From: JAAYAY01 sp963674575
GTDB taxonomy: Bacteria; Planctomycetota; Planctomycetia; Pirellulales; Thermoguttaceae
Length of the DNA stretch: 64,000 nt
Assembly: GCA_963674575.2 (NCBI GenBank)
Contig: CAXXQT010000009.1
Coordinates: 1,922,001 to 1,986,000 of the forward strand
Direction of reading: 5' to 3'
The first letter of the stretch is position 1; every line of letters starts with the position of its first letter. Positions 1 to 8,601 of the stretch are shown here, one piece after another. The notes below the pieces were generated by a model. It ran no database searches and had not been told where the DNA came from. It saw nothing but the letters and a program-made list of their open reading frames with translations. The position numbers and the translations under genes are program-made.

Positions 1-931
1 GCCCAGAGTCGAGCAGGGCGATGGCTTCCTTCACGTGCTCGGCCGTCGAATCGCTCGTTCCGATCACACGCAGCTCGCCGTAGTGGATCGCCCGGCTGTC
101 CATCTGAAGAATGGAGTTGCCCTTGGGCAGGGAGGCGAAGAGCATGACCGTGCCTCGCTTGCGAACCAGGTGGACGGCCAGTTCCTGGGGCTGGGCCGCA
201 GGGGCGGCCACGATCGCCACATCGGCGCCCAGACCGTCCGTCTCGGCAAGCACCCGCTCGGCCAGATTCTCGCGACTCGGATCGATCAGCACGTCGATCT
301 CAAAACCTTGAGCCTGGGCCAGCCGCGGAGGACTGATTTCCGAAAGAAGGATCTTCCCCGCCCCCAAGGCCCGGGCGACGCAGGCGTTCATCAGCCCCAG
401 CGGCCCCGCCCCGAGAACCAGCACGGTCGCTCCCTCCTCCAGATCGCACTGCCGGATCGAGTTGACGGCGCAACTGACCGGCTCGGCCAGGGCCGCATGC
501 TCAGCCGGCATGTCGGCAGGCGTCTTCACAACGTGCCCGTTCTCCAGGGCCTGGGCCGGAATCACCACCTGCTCCGCCATCCCGCCCGGATAAGTGAACC
601 CCATCGGCGCCAACGAAACACAAAGGTTCGTCCAGCCCCGCCGACAATAAAAACACTTGCCGCACGAAATGCTCGTGGCCATCACGATCCGGTCGCCAAC
701 CGCAAAATCGCCCACCGCCTTGGTGCCCACTTGCGACACCCGGCCGGTGAACTCGTGGCCCATCGTCAGCGGCGGCGTGATCCGCGGATTGCCGTGGTTG
801 AACGTCTTCAAGTCGGTCCCGCAAACGGCACACGCATCCACGTCGACAAGCAACTCTTCCTCGCCGCACGTCGGATTGGGAAGCTCGTCAACACGGATAT
901 CGCCAGGGGCGTGATAGACGATGGCTTTCAT
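1..931 (-). CDS. Zinc-dependent alcohol dehydrogenase, MDR family (3' end beyond window)
   Basis: Oxidises a secondary alcohol or polyol with NAD(P); the substrate cannot be read from sequence. About 310 residues are visible from an ATG at 931, beginning MKAIVYHAPGDIRV. Seen in order: the catalytic-zinc region CGTDLK and GHEFTGRV, the four-cysteine structural zinc loop CGKCFYCRRGWTNLC, and the Rossmann turn VLGAGPLGLM. The family is usually about 340 residues, so roughly 30 C-terminal residues lie before base 1. It is followed on the opposite side by deoC and an SDR on the same strand, which suggests a sugar or polyol catabolic group. Sorbitol, threonine or galactitol dehydrogenase are all possible subfamilies. 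Confidence 0.9.
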   Translation of the reverse strand, partial: MKAIVYHAPGDIRVDELPNPTCGEEELLVDVDACAVCGTDLKTFNHGNPRITPPLTMGHEFTGRVSQVGTKAVGDFAVGDRIVMATSISCGKCFYCRRGWTNLCVSLAPMGFTYPGGMAEQVVIPAQALENGHVVKTPADMPAEHAALAEPVSCAVNSIRQCDLEEGATVLVLGAGPLGLMNACVARALGAGKILLSEISPPRLAQAQGFEIDVLIDPSRENLAERVLAETDGLGADVAIVAAPAAQPQELAVHLVRKRGTVMLFASLPKGNSILQMDSRAIHYGELRVIGTSDSTAEHVKEAIALLDSG

Positions 932-954
932 GGAATGGCACCCCTTGTGGCATG

Positions 955-1061
955 GTTGGAGTCCAGGCTTTAGCCTGCTAAATTCTTCTCGGACTCCAAT
1001 ATTGGTTCACGGTGGCAGAACGCGACTTCTGGCGTCGGCAGGCTAAAGCCTGGACTCCAAC
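955..1061. repeat. Perfect 24-bp inverted repeat (AGGCTTTAGCCT type)
   Basis: Left arm 955-978 and right arm 1038-1061 are exact reverse complements around a 59-base spacer. Each arm contains its own palindrome CAGGCTAAAGCCTG. It lies between the dehydrogenase start and the deoC stop. A diverged copy (3 mismatches in 24) sits at 17728-17751 in the 5' end of the substrate-binding protein gene. Confidence 0.85.
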
Positions 1062-1065
1062 GTCG

Positions 1066-1761
1066 TCAATAATCGCCCTCGCCCTCCGGAGCATCGCCCA
1101 CGATCGCCGCCGTTCCCCCGGCGGCCCCCAACCGCTTGCAGCCCTGGTTGAGGAAACCGCAGGCCACTTCGTAGGATCGCACACCGCCCGAGGCCTTCAC
1201 GCCCATCGTGTCGCCCACCGTGCGGACCATCACGTCGATCGCCTCAGGCGTGGCCGGCCCGCTGCCGAAACCCGTCGACGTCTTCACGAAATCCGCCCCC
1301 GCTTCGCGCGAAATCTCGCAGGCCTTGGCGATCTGCTCGGGGCTAAGATAACACGTTTCCAGAATCACCTTCACCAGCACGCCGCCAGCCTTCTTCGCCT
1401 CGGCCACCACACCCTCGATATCCCGGCGGACCCAGTCGTAATCGCCCGACAGGAACTTGCCAATGTTCATCACCATGTCGAGTTCCTTGGCCCCGTCCTC
1501 GATACCCAGCCGGGCCTCCAACGCCTTCACCTCGGGCCGGTGCGCGCCATGAGGAAAGCCGACCACCATGGAGGGGACCACGCCGGAGCCTTCCAACTGT
1601 CGCGCTGCCAACGCCACGTCGCTCGGGCGGACGCACACGCTGGCCACCTGGAACCGCTTGCCCAGTTCGCAGTTGTCAATGATGTCCTGGTCGGTCATCT
1701 CGGCCTTCAAGGCCGCATGGTCGATCGTGGCCGCCACCTGCTTCTTCGTCCATTCAGGCAT
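1066..1761 (-). CDS. deoC: Deoxyribose-phosphate aldolase
   Basis: Cleaves 2-deoxyribose 5-phosphate to acetaldehyde and glyceraldehyde 3-phosphate; cytoplasmic class I aldolase of deoxynucleoside catabolism. 231 residues, a normal length for DeoC. The Schiff-base lysine is in DFVKTSTGFGSG, with the conserved VKVILETCYLS strand before it and GVKASGGVRS after it. The ATG at 1761 is preceded on its strand by AAGGAACGAACC, a usable ribosome binding site. It lies between an alcohol dehydrogenase (acetaldehyde-type chemistry is possible but unproven) and an SDR, all on the minus strand. No odd features seen. Confidence 0.96.
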   Translation of the reverse strand: MPEWTKKQVAATIDHAALKAEMTDQDIIDNCELGKRFQVASVCVRPSDVALAARQLEGSGVVPSMVVGFPHGAHRPEVKALEARLGIEDGAKELDMVMNIGKFLSGDYDWVRRDIEGVVAEAKKAGGVLVKVILETCYLSPEQIAKACEISREAGADFVKTSTGFGSGPATPEAIDVMVRTVGDTMGVKASGGVRSYEVACGFLNQGCKRLGAAGGTAAIVGDAPEGEGDY

Positions 1762-1775
1762 GGTTCGTTCCTTTC

Positions 1776-1837
1776 GTAGCTTGGCTCTCCAGAGTCGAGT
1801 CTCCTGCCCATAGTAGCCATCACGCTCCGTCGTGATG
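1776..1837. repeat. Two adjacent repeat units upstream of deoC
   Basis: 1776-1800 is a diverged copy of the TTGGCTCTCCAGAG stem repeat also found at 20488-20512 and 20607-20631. 1809-1837 is a 29-base unit, identical at 10206-10234, whose core CATCACGCTCCGTCGTGATG folds as a 7-bp stem. Both lie between the deoC start and the SDR stop. Confidence 0.8.
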
Positions 1838-1876
1838 AGCCCCGATGAACATCGCGAAGCTATTCCTGACTCATCC

Positions 1877-2653
1877 CTAATGCATCTCCCGCCCGCCGGT
1901 GATATTGATGGCCTGGCCGGTCATGTAGTCGGCCCGGGTCGAGGCCAGGTAGCAGGTCATGTTGACCACGTCCTTGATCGCGGCCAACCGTCCCAGGGGC
2001 ACCTTGGCAGTGAATTTCTTGACGACCTCCTCAATAGGCAGATTCATGGTGTTCACGTAGTCGCTGGAGACGTTGCTCCACACGCCCGTGGCCTCGGTGA
2101 TGCCGGGGCAGACGCAGTTTACGCGGATCTTGTCGCCGGCCAGTTCGAAGGCCAGGGCCTGGGTCAACCCGATAATGGCGGCCTTGGCCGACGAGTAGGG
2201 TGCCATGAGGGCCGAGCCGGTCTTGCCCGACTTGCTCGAAAAGTTGACGATGCTCCCGCCGCCACTGCGTTTCATGATGGGCACGACCTCCTTGATCAAC
2301 AGAAACGTGCCCTTGCAGTTCACGTCGAAGACGAAGTCCCAGTTGTCCTCATGGATGTCTTCGATCTTGCCGCCCTGGCCAACCGTGCCCGCCACGTTGA
2401 CGAGCACGTCGATCCGATCGCCGAACGCCGCCGTGGCTGCCTCCACGACCTTCTTGACCTGGCCGTGGTCGGTCACGTCGGCCGCCAGGGCCCGGCAGTT
2501 CTCCCCCAGTTCAGCACAGATCGCGTCGAGCGCGTCTTGATTCAGATCGGTAATGAAGACCTTGGCGCCGTCATCGATCAGTCGGCTCGCAATCCCCTTG
2601 CCGATCGATCCCGCGGCCCCGGTCACGAGGGCAACCTGGTTTTGAAATTCCAC
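1877..2653 (-). CDS. Short-chain dehydrogenase/reductase (FabG-like)
   Basis: NAD(P)-dependent oxidoreductase, 258 residues from a GTG at 2653, the usual single-domain SDR length. Cofactor motif VTGAAGSIGKG near residue 11, NVAG in place of NNAG, catalytic serine in NFSSKSG, and YSSAK as the YxxxK active site. The GTG is chosen because GGAG lies nine bases upstream and the protein then begins at the SDR core. An alternative ATG at 2719 overlaps the stop of the upstream cupin gene (ATGA) and would add 22 residues, so the two genes are probably co-translated either way. Substrate unknown; a sugar or polyol is likely from the neighbours. Confidence 0.9.
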   Translation of the reverse strand: MEFQNQVALVTGAAGSIGKGIASRLIDDGAKVFITDLNQDALDAICAELGENCRALAADVTDHGQVKKVVEAATAAFGDRIDVLVNVAGTVGQGGKIEDIHEDNWDFVFDVNCKGTFLLIKEVVPIMKRSGGGSIVNFSSKSGKTGSALMAPYSSAKAAIIGLTQALAFELAGDKIRVNCVCPGITEATGVWSNVSSDYVNTMNLPIEEVVKKFTAKVPLGRLAAIKDVVNMTCYLASTRADYMTGQAINITGGREMH

Positions 2654-2715
2654 TTCCAAGATCTCCACCGTATCAAAGTAGGGTGCAAGCAGTGGCACAC
2701 AGGTCACCCGAATCC

Positions 2716-3408
2716 TCATTGTCCGCTCAGGAAGAACTCGTTGAGCTTCTTGTCCGCGTGGCGGACGGCCGAGTTGGTGTGGACGTTGGCAACCTCGGTG
2801 AGGATGGCCCCTTCCGGACCGCCGAACTGCCAATGCTTTGATTCGACCTTGGCCAGGGGAACGAACATGCCCGGAGTGGCCAGGGTGTCGTGCTTCGTCT
2901 CGGTCGTGCCCCCGCAGTGACACTCAGGAATCACAATCTCCTCGGGCAGGTTCGGCTCACCGATCCCGACAATGTGGGAGGCGCCCCAGCGGACGAACCA
3001 GCCTTCCATCTTGGCCGGGTTGCCCTCGCCCGCCAGGTGCCAGTGTTCCGGCAGCATCTGACCCGGCAGGAGGAAGATCTCCAGCATCATGTACCGGTCT
3101 TCCACATTGTTGACCGCCATGTAGGCCGCCAGCCCTAGCTTGGCAAATTGGCCGGTCCCGTAGTCGGTGATCCAGAGATTCTCCCGCAAGCCGGGAAACA
3201 CGGGGTAGCCGTGATGCTTGCAGAGCTGGATGATGGCGTCCTTGGCCTTCTCCTCATCGAACTTGCCGTCGGCATCGTAGAACTGGGCATTGTCGAACAT
3301 GAGTTTTCCTTTCGAGTCGCGACGGTTTTCTGCTGCACAAACGGTTCCGCCAAAGGCGGCCATCCCGGCGAGCGAGCCCGCCGTTTTCACGAAGGTACGT
3401 CGGTCCAT
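2716..3408 (-). CDS. Secreted cupin-like protein with Tat-type signal
   Basis: About 230 residues from MDRRTFVKTAGSLAG, a twin-arginine-like signal, so it is probably exported folded. The ATG at 3408 is preferred because the longer frame adds 26 residues without signal character. The core LLPGQMLPEHWHLAGEGNPAKMEGWFVRWG carries histidines and a glutamate spaced like a metal-binding cupin. It reminds me of the D-lyxose isomerase-like cupin family, but this is from memory and the export signal argues for caution. The 3' end overlaps a possible SDR start, so the pair may act in one sugar pathway. Confidence 0.7.
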   Translation of the reverse strand: MDRRTFVKTAGSLAGMAAFGGTVCAAENRRDSKGKLMFDNAQFYDADGKFDEEKAKDAIIQLCKHHGYPVFPGLRENLWITDYGTGQFAKLGLAAYMAVNNVEDRYMMLEIFLLPGQMLPEHWHLAGEGNPAKMEGWFVRWGASHIVGIGEPNLPEEIVIPECHCGGTTETKHDTLATPGMFVPLAKVESKHWQFGGPEGAILTEVANVHTNSAVRHADKKLNEFFLSGQ

Positions 3409-3448
3409 GGTGAGCCTTTCGATTAAGCGAGAGACAAGGCGCCGCTGG

Positions 3449-3633
3449 TTATGTGTTTCTTGGGACGATGAAGTAGGACTTGTCACGAAGTTGAACTACA
3501 CGGTCCTTCAGGTCCGCGTCGGGGAACTGGCCCAAAAACCAGAGAAGACGATCTTGGATACTCTGACGATTCGGTTGGCGGAGCGAAATCACAATGATCC
3601 CGAAGTGATTTGGGTGGAGATGTGGAATCTCAT
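3449..3633 (-). pseudogene. Remnant of DUF5615-like (PIN-like) toxin with internal deletion
   Basis: An ATG at 3633 overlaps the stop of the antitoxin (ATGA) and starts MRFHI, the typical start of this toxin family. The frame stops after 14 codons. In the next frame the C-terminal half of the toxin is readable: NHFGIIVISLRQPNRQS, LLWFLGQFPDADL, RVVQLRDKSYFIV. A normal toxin is about 115-125 residues with acidic catalytic residues in the N-terminal half; that half is absent here. Start and end survive but the middle is gone, out of frame, so this toxin is almost certainly dead. Confidence 0.75.
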
Positions 3634-3866
3634 GACATCGACTCGTATGCGATTTCGTCAAAATCAGCCAACCTTCCCGCAAAGGTGAAGGCCGCCTTGA
3701 TGTCGTCAAGAGACAGGTTCGGATAGTCTTCGAGAACCATTTCGATGGAGTCTCCCGCACCAAGGGCCCCCAAAATTGATGAGACTGGCACACGCGTGCC
3801 ACGGATGACCGGCTTTCCATGGCATATCGTGGGATCGATCTGAATGCGTTCCAATGGAGTCGTCAA
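3630..3866 (-). CDS. DUF433 antitoxin of a VapBC-like pair
   Basis: 78 residues, full length for DUF433 proteins. The family signature is clear: PTICHGKPVIRGTRVPVSSILGAL followed by MVLEDYPNLSLDDIKAAFTFA, a winged-helix-like DNA-binding fold. In intact loci it pairs with a DUF5615 PIN-like RNase toxin translated from an overlapping ATGA. Here the overlap is preserved but the toxin is internally deleted. The antitoxin could still repress its own promoter or neutralise a toxin encoded elsewhere. Confidence 0.9.
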   Translation of the reverse strand: MTTPLERIQIDPTICHGKPVIRGTRVPVSSILGALGAGDSIEMVLEDYPNLSLDDIKAAFTFAGRLADFDEIAYESMS

Positions 3867-3958
3867 GGTCTTTCTCCGTTATACCGCTTTGCCACGAGAC
3901 GCTCTTTGCTCGACTCGTATTCTAGCCCAGACCGAGGTTCCTCTCCAGCTAGCCCCTC

Positions 3959-6637
3959 CTACCTTTCCCCCTCCGACCACGGCGGCGTGTTGGCGTGCGA
4001 TTGTTGGAAACTCAGCACGGGCCGGAAGTTTGGGCGATCCGCGTATTGGAGGTTCTTGCGTCCGAAATAGGAACCGTGATACTGGCCATTGGAATCGATC
4101 CACGTGGTCACGCCAATCCGTTCCTCCGGCGAGAGATCCACGCCGTAGTGGTCCTTCTTCAGATAGGTCGAGAGTTTGCTGGCGTAGGTGCCCAGGCTGT
4201 AGGGCGGCAGGTAGTGGTTGTTCCCCGCCTTCGGATGGTTCTCGCCGATGATCGAAATGAGCCCCCGCGCCATGATGTTCTCATAAGAACGGCAGAAAAG
4301 CCGCGTCCGCTCGCCGCTCAGGTCCAGGTCGCCGTCCTTCTTCTCACCGTTGTGGCAACTGACGCAGTGGCGATCCCAGACCGGCTGAACGTCGATCTCG
4401 TACGAAATCGGTCGGGCCCCGGACTCCTCCCCCGGCTGCGGCCCCGGCAGACTCGCCGGGCGGGTCATGGCCAGCGGCAGCTTTGCCATTTCCGTCGCGT
4501 TGTTGTCCATGGGCCGCTCGTGGCAACCCACACAGGATCGCACCTCGCCAGGCCGGTAGTTCACAAACGTCCGCTCCCGCTGCACCTCGACGAAGTCCGC
4601 ATCGAGAGCCTGGAAGAAGATGTTCTTGTCGGCCTCGACCAAGAAGTGGGCCGAACCGTCCTCTTCCACCGGCACGATGCCGTATTGAACCCGCAGCCCC
4701 AACGCCGCGTTGCAACTCACCACGGAATGCTGCTGGTCGTACACGTCACCGTCCCAGAACCGGCGAGCCGCCCAGGGACGAGGCACGTGCTCGTTGATCC
4801 GCAGATACTTGATCGCGCCCCGCTCCACCCCGTCGAGCCCTCGGTAAACGTCCGACACGACAACCCGAGCCAGCCCCCGCCGGGCCAGTTCCGGCTCGAT
4901 GGTCGCCCGGGGAATGCCCGGCTTCGGCCGGACTCGCACCGGAATCGGCATCCAGCAGGACTGCTCGCCGTCGCGGTATAGCAGCCGCTTCGTGCCGTCC
5001 GAGTCGAGCAGGTAGAGCCCGTAGGCGTTCTCCACGTTCCAGTTCTCCCGCGGGTTGAAGGCAACAAGAATCTGGTCCTTCGAGAGCGGATAGGGGTCCA
5101 TATAGAGCGGGCCCCGGCTCGTGTTGCCCCGCCCGTCCCGTCCGGCCTGCATCTCCGGCGGGATCGGCTTGGTGGCCCCGCCGGGAACATTGTCCCAGCC
5201 CCACTGGTGCTGCGAGTCGACCTCCGGCGTCAAATAGGTCACGCCCTCGCCCGTTCGACGGTCGGCCTGGGTGTCGATGAGCATCAACGTCCCCACGCCC
5301 AACGGCATGTGGGGCGCGCCGATCGCCACGATCAGGTTGTTCGCGCCCGGCACGGCCCGCCCCACGTTGAACACCGACGGAAAGGCCACGCTCATGCCGT
5401 AGACCTCTTCGCTCCCCGAGCCGTCAGGCCGCATGGCCCAAAGGGCCTTGTTCGTCACCGAACCATTGTCGACGTATTCCCAGCGGGTGTAGAGAATCCG
5501 CCCATCGTTCATCACCGTGGGCGCCGATTCGCTCACCGAGTTGTTCGATAGCTTCTGCAGGTTGCCGCCGTCAGCGTCCATCCGGTAGATGACCGACGAG
5601 GTGAGCTTGTCGGGACCGTCGCAAAGGATCCCGTACTCGCAACGGGTCGACGCAAAGGCAATCCCGCCGTCCGGCAGGTAGCAGGGATGCATGTCGTCCG
5701 TGTGGTGCATGTAGGTCTTCCACCAGTCCAGCCGATACTTGGCGATCCGCTCCTCTTCGTCCGCCGGTGGAAACGTAATCTGCCGCAGACCCGAGCCGTC
5801 GATTCCAACCTCCCAGATGCGAAAGCCCACGCCTATCTTCTCTTTCCAGTCAAACAGCACGCGCCGGCCGTCGTACGACAGGTCGCAGCGGCCGATGATG
5901 CCGTGGGAAAGCTCCGGCGCCAGCTCGGTCACCGAGCCGTCGTCGAGCGAGAGCACGCAGAGATGGCTGCCGAAATGCCGGCAGCCGTCGATGAAGTCGG
6001 TGTAGTAATGGCTCGACTGGAGCGTGTAGCGCTTCACGAAGAGGAGCTTCTCCACCCCGGGCAGCAGCCCGCGCAACCGCTCGCGCGTGGCGGCCGAGTC
6101 TTCGTCGATCTTGCCGGCCAGGTCGGGCCGCGACGGGAACAGGTGCTCGAAGGCCTTCTTGTCCCAATCGGTCTTCGACGTGGAAACGACCAGTCCCGCC
6201 AGGTGCGGCATGAGTCCCCCGGCCGCCTCGATGCGGATCGTATTCTTGCCCTCGACCAGTTCGAAGGGCCCGTACGTTTGCCAATCCAGATCCCGCGCAA
6301 AGAAACCGCCCGTGGCTGCGTCGAGGAATCGCCCGTCCTGCTTCTCCCCGTTGACGAAGAGATGAACGGGCCGCCGCTGGCCGCTGGCAAACTGGAAATG
6401 GAGGAAGTGGGATACGGCCGATTGGATCTCGACGTTCCACTCCTCCAGGCCGTTCCCGCCGTGGCACACAACCAGCCCGTCCCAGTTCTTTTCGACGGGC
6501 ACAACATTGCTGCTCTTCCGGGCAAGATCCCGCGCGGCAACGGCCACCGAATCGCCCCGGGCATGCGATAGGGCCGCCCCAGTCACAAGCAATACCAAGG
6601 AACCTTGCCAACACCAGCGCAGTGCTTTGCTGACCAC
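3959..6637 (-). CDS. Secreted beta-propeller diheme protein, hydrazine synthase alpha-like
   Basis: About 892 residues from a GTG at 6637 (GGAG nine bases upstream), beginning with a signal peptide, ALRWCWQGSLVLLVTGAALSHA. Then a carbohydrate-binding-like beta domain (residues about 35-150), and a WD40/TolB-like propeller with repeated blades such as DLSYDGRRVLFDW, DDMHPCYLPDGGIAFAS and TVMNDGRILYTRW. The C-terminal part has two heme c motifs, CVGCH near residue 700 and CVSCH near 757. This layout matches the HZS-alpha family, which is widespread in non-anammox planctomycetes with unknown substrate. A longer open frame to 7135 exists, but its first 166 residues have no signal or domain and I reject them. 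Confidence 0.8.
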   Translation of the reverse strand: MVSKALRWCWQGSLVLLVTGAALSHARGDSVAVAARDLARKSSNVVPVEKNWDGLVVCHGGNGLEEWNVEIQSAVSHFLHFQFASGQRRPVHLFVNGEKQDGRFLDAATGGFFARDLDWQTYGPFELVEGKNTIRIEAAGGLMPHLAGLVVSTSKTDWDKKAFEHLFPSRPDLAGKIDEDSAATRERLRGLLPGVEKLLFVKRYTLQSSHYYTDFIDGCRHFGSHLCVLSLDDGSVTELAPELSHGIIGRCDLSYDGRRVLFDWKEKIGVGFRIWEVGIDGSGLRQITFPPADEEERIAKYRLDWWKTYMHHTDDMHPCYLPDGGIAFASTRCEYGILCDGPDKLTSSVIYRMDADGGNLQKLSNNSVSESAPTVMNDGRILYTRWEYVDNGSVTNKALWAMRPDGSGSEEVYGMSVAFPSVFNVGRAVPGANNLIVAIGAPHMPLGVGTLMLIDTQADRRTGEGVTYLTPEVDSQHQWGWDNVPGGATKPIPPEMQAGRDGRGNTSRGPLYMDPYPLSKDQILVAFNPRENWNVENAYGLYLLDSDGTKRLLYRDGEQSCWMPIPVRVRPKPGIPRATIEPELARRGLARVVVSDVYRGLDGVERGAIKYLRINEHVPRPWAARRFWDGDVYDQQHSVVSCNAALGLRVQYGIVPVEEDGSAHFLVEADKNIFFQALDADFVEVQRERTFVNYRPGEVRSCVGCHERPMDNNATEMAKLPLAMTRPASLPGPQPGEESGARPISYEIDVQPVWDRHCVSCHNGEKKDGDLDLSGERTRLFCRSYENIMARGLISIIGENHPKAGNNHYLPPYSLGTYASKLSTYLKKDHYGVDLSPEERIGVTTWIDSNGQYHGSYFGRKNLQYADRPNFRPVLSFQQSHANTPPWSEGER

Positions 6638-7034
6638 AATGCAGTTCTCCCCTGGGACGCGAAACGTGGACCTTGATCCGACCGCAAGCCATCCTACTCG
6701 AAATCGCCGGCGCTTGCACGCTCCAGCACCGTAGGACCGTAGGGTGGCGCCAAGTGGACCATTACAGCAAGGCTTGGCCTGGCGGACTTCCGTGCCATTG
6801 GGAAGCCGCTTCGCGCAACCGAAAAACGAACGCGGCCCACCATGAACCGCGGCCCATTGCAGGACGGCGGCATTGCATCGGGTGTCTGATTGGATGCGCG
6901 CCCTCTGCAATGGAACGTCGCTCATGGTGGGCAGCCACTCGCGAATCGGCGATTTACCCGGAAGTGAGGTGCGACGATCAGCGGTTCGCCAAGAGATAGC
7001 CGGCGTTGGGCCGTTTTTGCCCACCCTACTTGGC
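6638..7034. other. Gene-free stretch upstream of the diheme protein gene
   Basis: About 400 bases with no convincing gene on either strand. It presumably holds the promoter and leader of the diheme protein. The end (about 7043-7072) carries a string like CTGTGCCTCTGCGACTCCG, a low-complexity type I associate with dispersed intergenic repeats. No strong hairpin seen. Confidence 0.5.
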
Positions 7035-7478
7035 TTAATCTTCTCTCTGTGCCTCTGCGACTCCGTGAGATAAGACTTCCGTTGGATCAGCGCCGGCCTC
7101 TCCTTTCGGGCTTGGACGAAAACTCTTGCGATCACAAATCACGTACGCAAGCATCATCAAGCCAACTGGAAAAGCCGCGAACAGCCAGAACAGAGTCGAT
7201 GCACACAGAACCGAGTGGAGCCACGGAGCGCGGTAGTGGCAGCCGAAGAGCGCTCCCATAAGAAGCAGTCCGCCGATCAACGCCGTCAGCAGCCCGACCG
7301 TTGACGCGCGGGAAGAGGTTGCCATCGCGCCTATCGCTGCTGTCAGCGACGCTGTGTCGGAAGGATTGAGAGCCTTCATGGCTCGATCCATCTGGATGAA
7401 GCTCACCACGATCCCCGCGACGATCCCCAATTGAAGAAGGGAACCCCAGATCGCCAGGTGTTTGCCCAAACGGTTCAT
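7035..7478 (-). CDS. Small multi-pass membrane protein, possibly MotA/TolQ/ExbB-like
   Basis: 147 residues from an ATG preceded by GAGGAGACGCG, a good ribosome binding site. Three to four hydrophobic segments: LAIWGSLLQLGIVAGIVVSFI, ASTVGLLTALIGGLLLMGALF, and a C-terminal pair around VLCASTLFWLFAAFPVGLMMLAY. The spacing and the small-residue helix after a loop rich in Ser/Thr/Ala recall a shortened proton-channel (ExbB) domain, but the family motif is not clear enough to assign. No ExbD partner lies nearby. The tail is charged and probably cytoplasmic. Confidence 0.6.
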   Translation of the reverse strand: MNRLGKHLAIWGSLLQLGIVAGIVVSFIQMDRAMKALNPSDTASLTAAIGAMATSSRASTVGLLTALIGGLLLMGALFGCHYRAPWLHSVLCASTLFWLFAAFPVGLMMLAYVICDRKSFRPSPKGEAGADPTEVLSHGVAEAQRED

Positions 7479-7601
7479 CGCGTCTCCTCTGTGAATTCAG
7501 AAGCGGGGCCAATGAACTGTCTTCCAGTGCTTGCTGCCACCAACTCTTCTTCCTTTTCGTGCATTCTCGTGTTTTTCGTGGCAATTCCCCTCCACTCCAC
7601 C

Positions 7602-7617
7602 GTGCGTCAAGACGCAC
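7602..7617. terminator. Short perfect hairpin between two minus-strand genes
   Basis: GTGCGTCAAGACGCAC: 7-bp stem with a 2-base loop, just after the stop of the histidine kinase on the minus strand. No U-tract follows, so termination is only a guess. Confidence 0.35.
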
Positions 7618-7649
7618 CCCACGTGATTCCCGGCCGCCGTCTCCGATCT

Positions 7650-8390
7650 CTACTTCGACCGCTCCAGAAACGGCAGATCGACAACAACAACCGTCCCTTC
7701 ACCGACTGTCGAATGGATCTCGGCGCTGCCGCCGAGCAGCGCGGCGCGGTCACGAATGCTGCGGAGACCAAAACGATCGTTTGCCACTTCCCGGTGGTCG
7801 AAACCGGCGCCCCAGTCGCGGATCGTCAGCAGGATGCGGTCGTCCTGCCGGCAAAGGGTCACTTCCGCCCGCGGGCTCTTGCTGTGCTTGCGAATGTTCG
7901 ACAGGCTCTCCTGCGCAATGCGAAAAAGCGTGTTCTCCAGGTTGGGGGCCAGGCGGATTCGCGGAAAGTCGGCATCGTACTCGATCGTCAAATCGCCCAG
8001 CCTGCCGTTCTCGCAAACCAGATAATCGATCGCGTCCACTATGCCGTGTTCGTCCAGGATCGGCGGGCGAAGACCGTTGATCAGCCGCCGCGTCTCGGCC
8101 AGACTCTCGGCCAACAGATCCATCCCTCGCTGAAAGGCCTCTTCCGCCTCCTTGGGATCACGCTCCCGAAACTGGAGATAGACCTGAAAACTGTAAAGCG
8201 TCCCCGTAAGCTGCTGCGCCAGTCCGTCGTGGATCTCGTAGGCGACCAGACGCCGGTCCCGCTCCTGGATCTCAACCAACTCGTGCAGCATCTCCTCCGG
8301 AAGCCGGTGCAGATCGGCCTTGCCCAACCAGGCTTCCGAATCGCCGGAAGTACGTTTCGAATCGTCACAAGGGCTTTCATTCAGGTCCAT
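7650..8390 (-). CDS. Sensor histidine kinase, NarL/HisKA_3 type
   Basis: About 246 residues from MDLNESPCDDSKR. The phosphoacceptor helix is RRLVAYEIHDGLAQQLTG, the H-box of the HisKA_3 group, with the histidine in EIHDGLAQ. The ATPase domain has an N-box (ESLSNIRKHSKS), G1 (DWGAGFD) and G2 (FGLRSIRDRAALLGG). There is no transmembrane segment from this start, so the protein is probably cytoplasmic and senses through a partner or its short N-terminus. A longer frame to 8609 exists but lacks domain content. No response regulator of the LuxR type lies nearby, so it is an orphan here. Confidence 0.85.
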   Translation of the reverse strand: MDLNESPCDDSKRTSGDSEAWLGKADLHRLPEEMLHELVEIQERDRRLVAYEIHDGLAQQLTGTLYSFQVYLQFRERDPKEAEEAFQRGMDLLAESLAETRRLINGLRPPILDEHGIVDAIDYLVCENGRLGDLTIEYDADFPRIRLAPNLENTLFRIAQESLSNIRKHSKSPRAEVTLCRQDDRILLTIRDWGAGFDHREVANDRFGLRSIRDRAALLGGSAEIHSTVGEGTVVVVDLPFLERSK

Positions 8391-8601
8391 GAAATCGGCA
8401 ACCGTCAGAGAAAACACAATACCAGTGGGGGGCCAAACACACTGCCTTTGCGGCATTGTAGCCGGTTGACCGCGTCGTGCAACAACGGAGCGGTCCTTTG
8501 CAGGAAAATCCTCTGGCGGGGGGGGCGCCGATTGCACGAGCGCAAACGGAAGACAAAGCGAAAGCAAAGACGCTTTCGATACAATCCTGGACTCCAACAG
8601 T

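Noticed and set aside
6638..7135. N-terminal extension of the diheme protein to 7135
   Set aside because: 166 residues rich in Arg/Ser without signal or domain; the GTG at 6637 has a ribosome binding site and is followed directly by a signal peptide.
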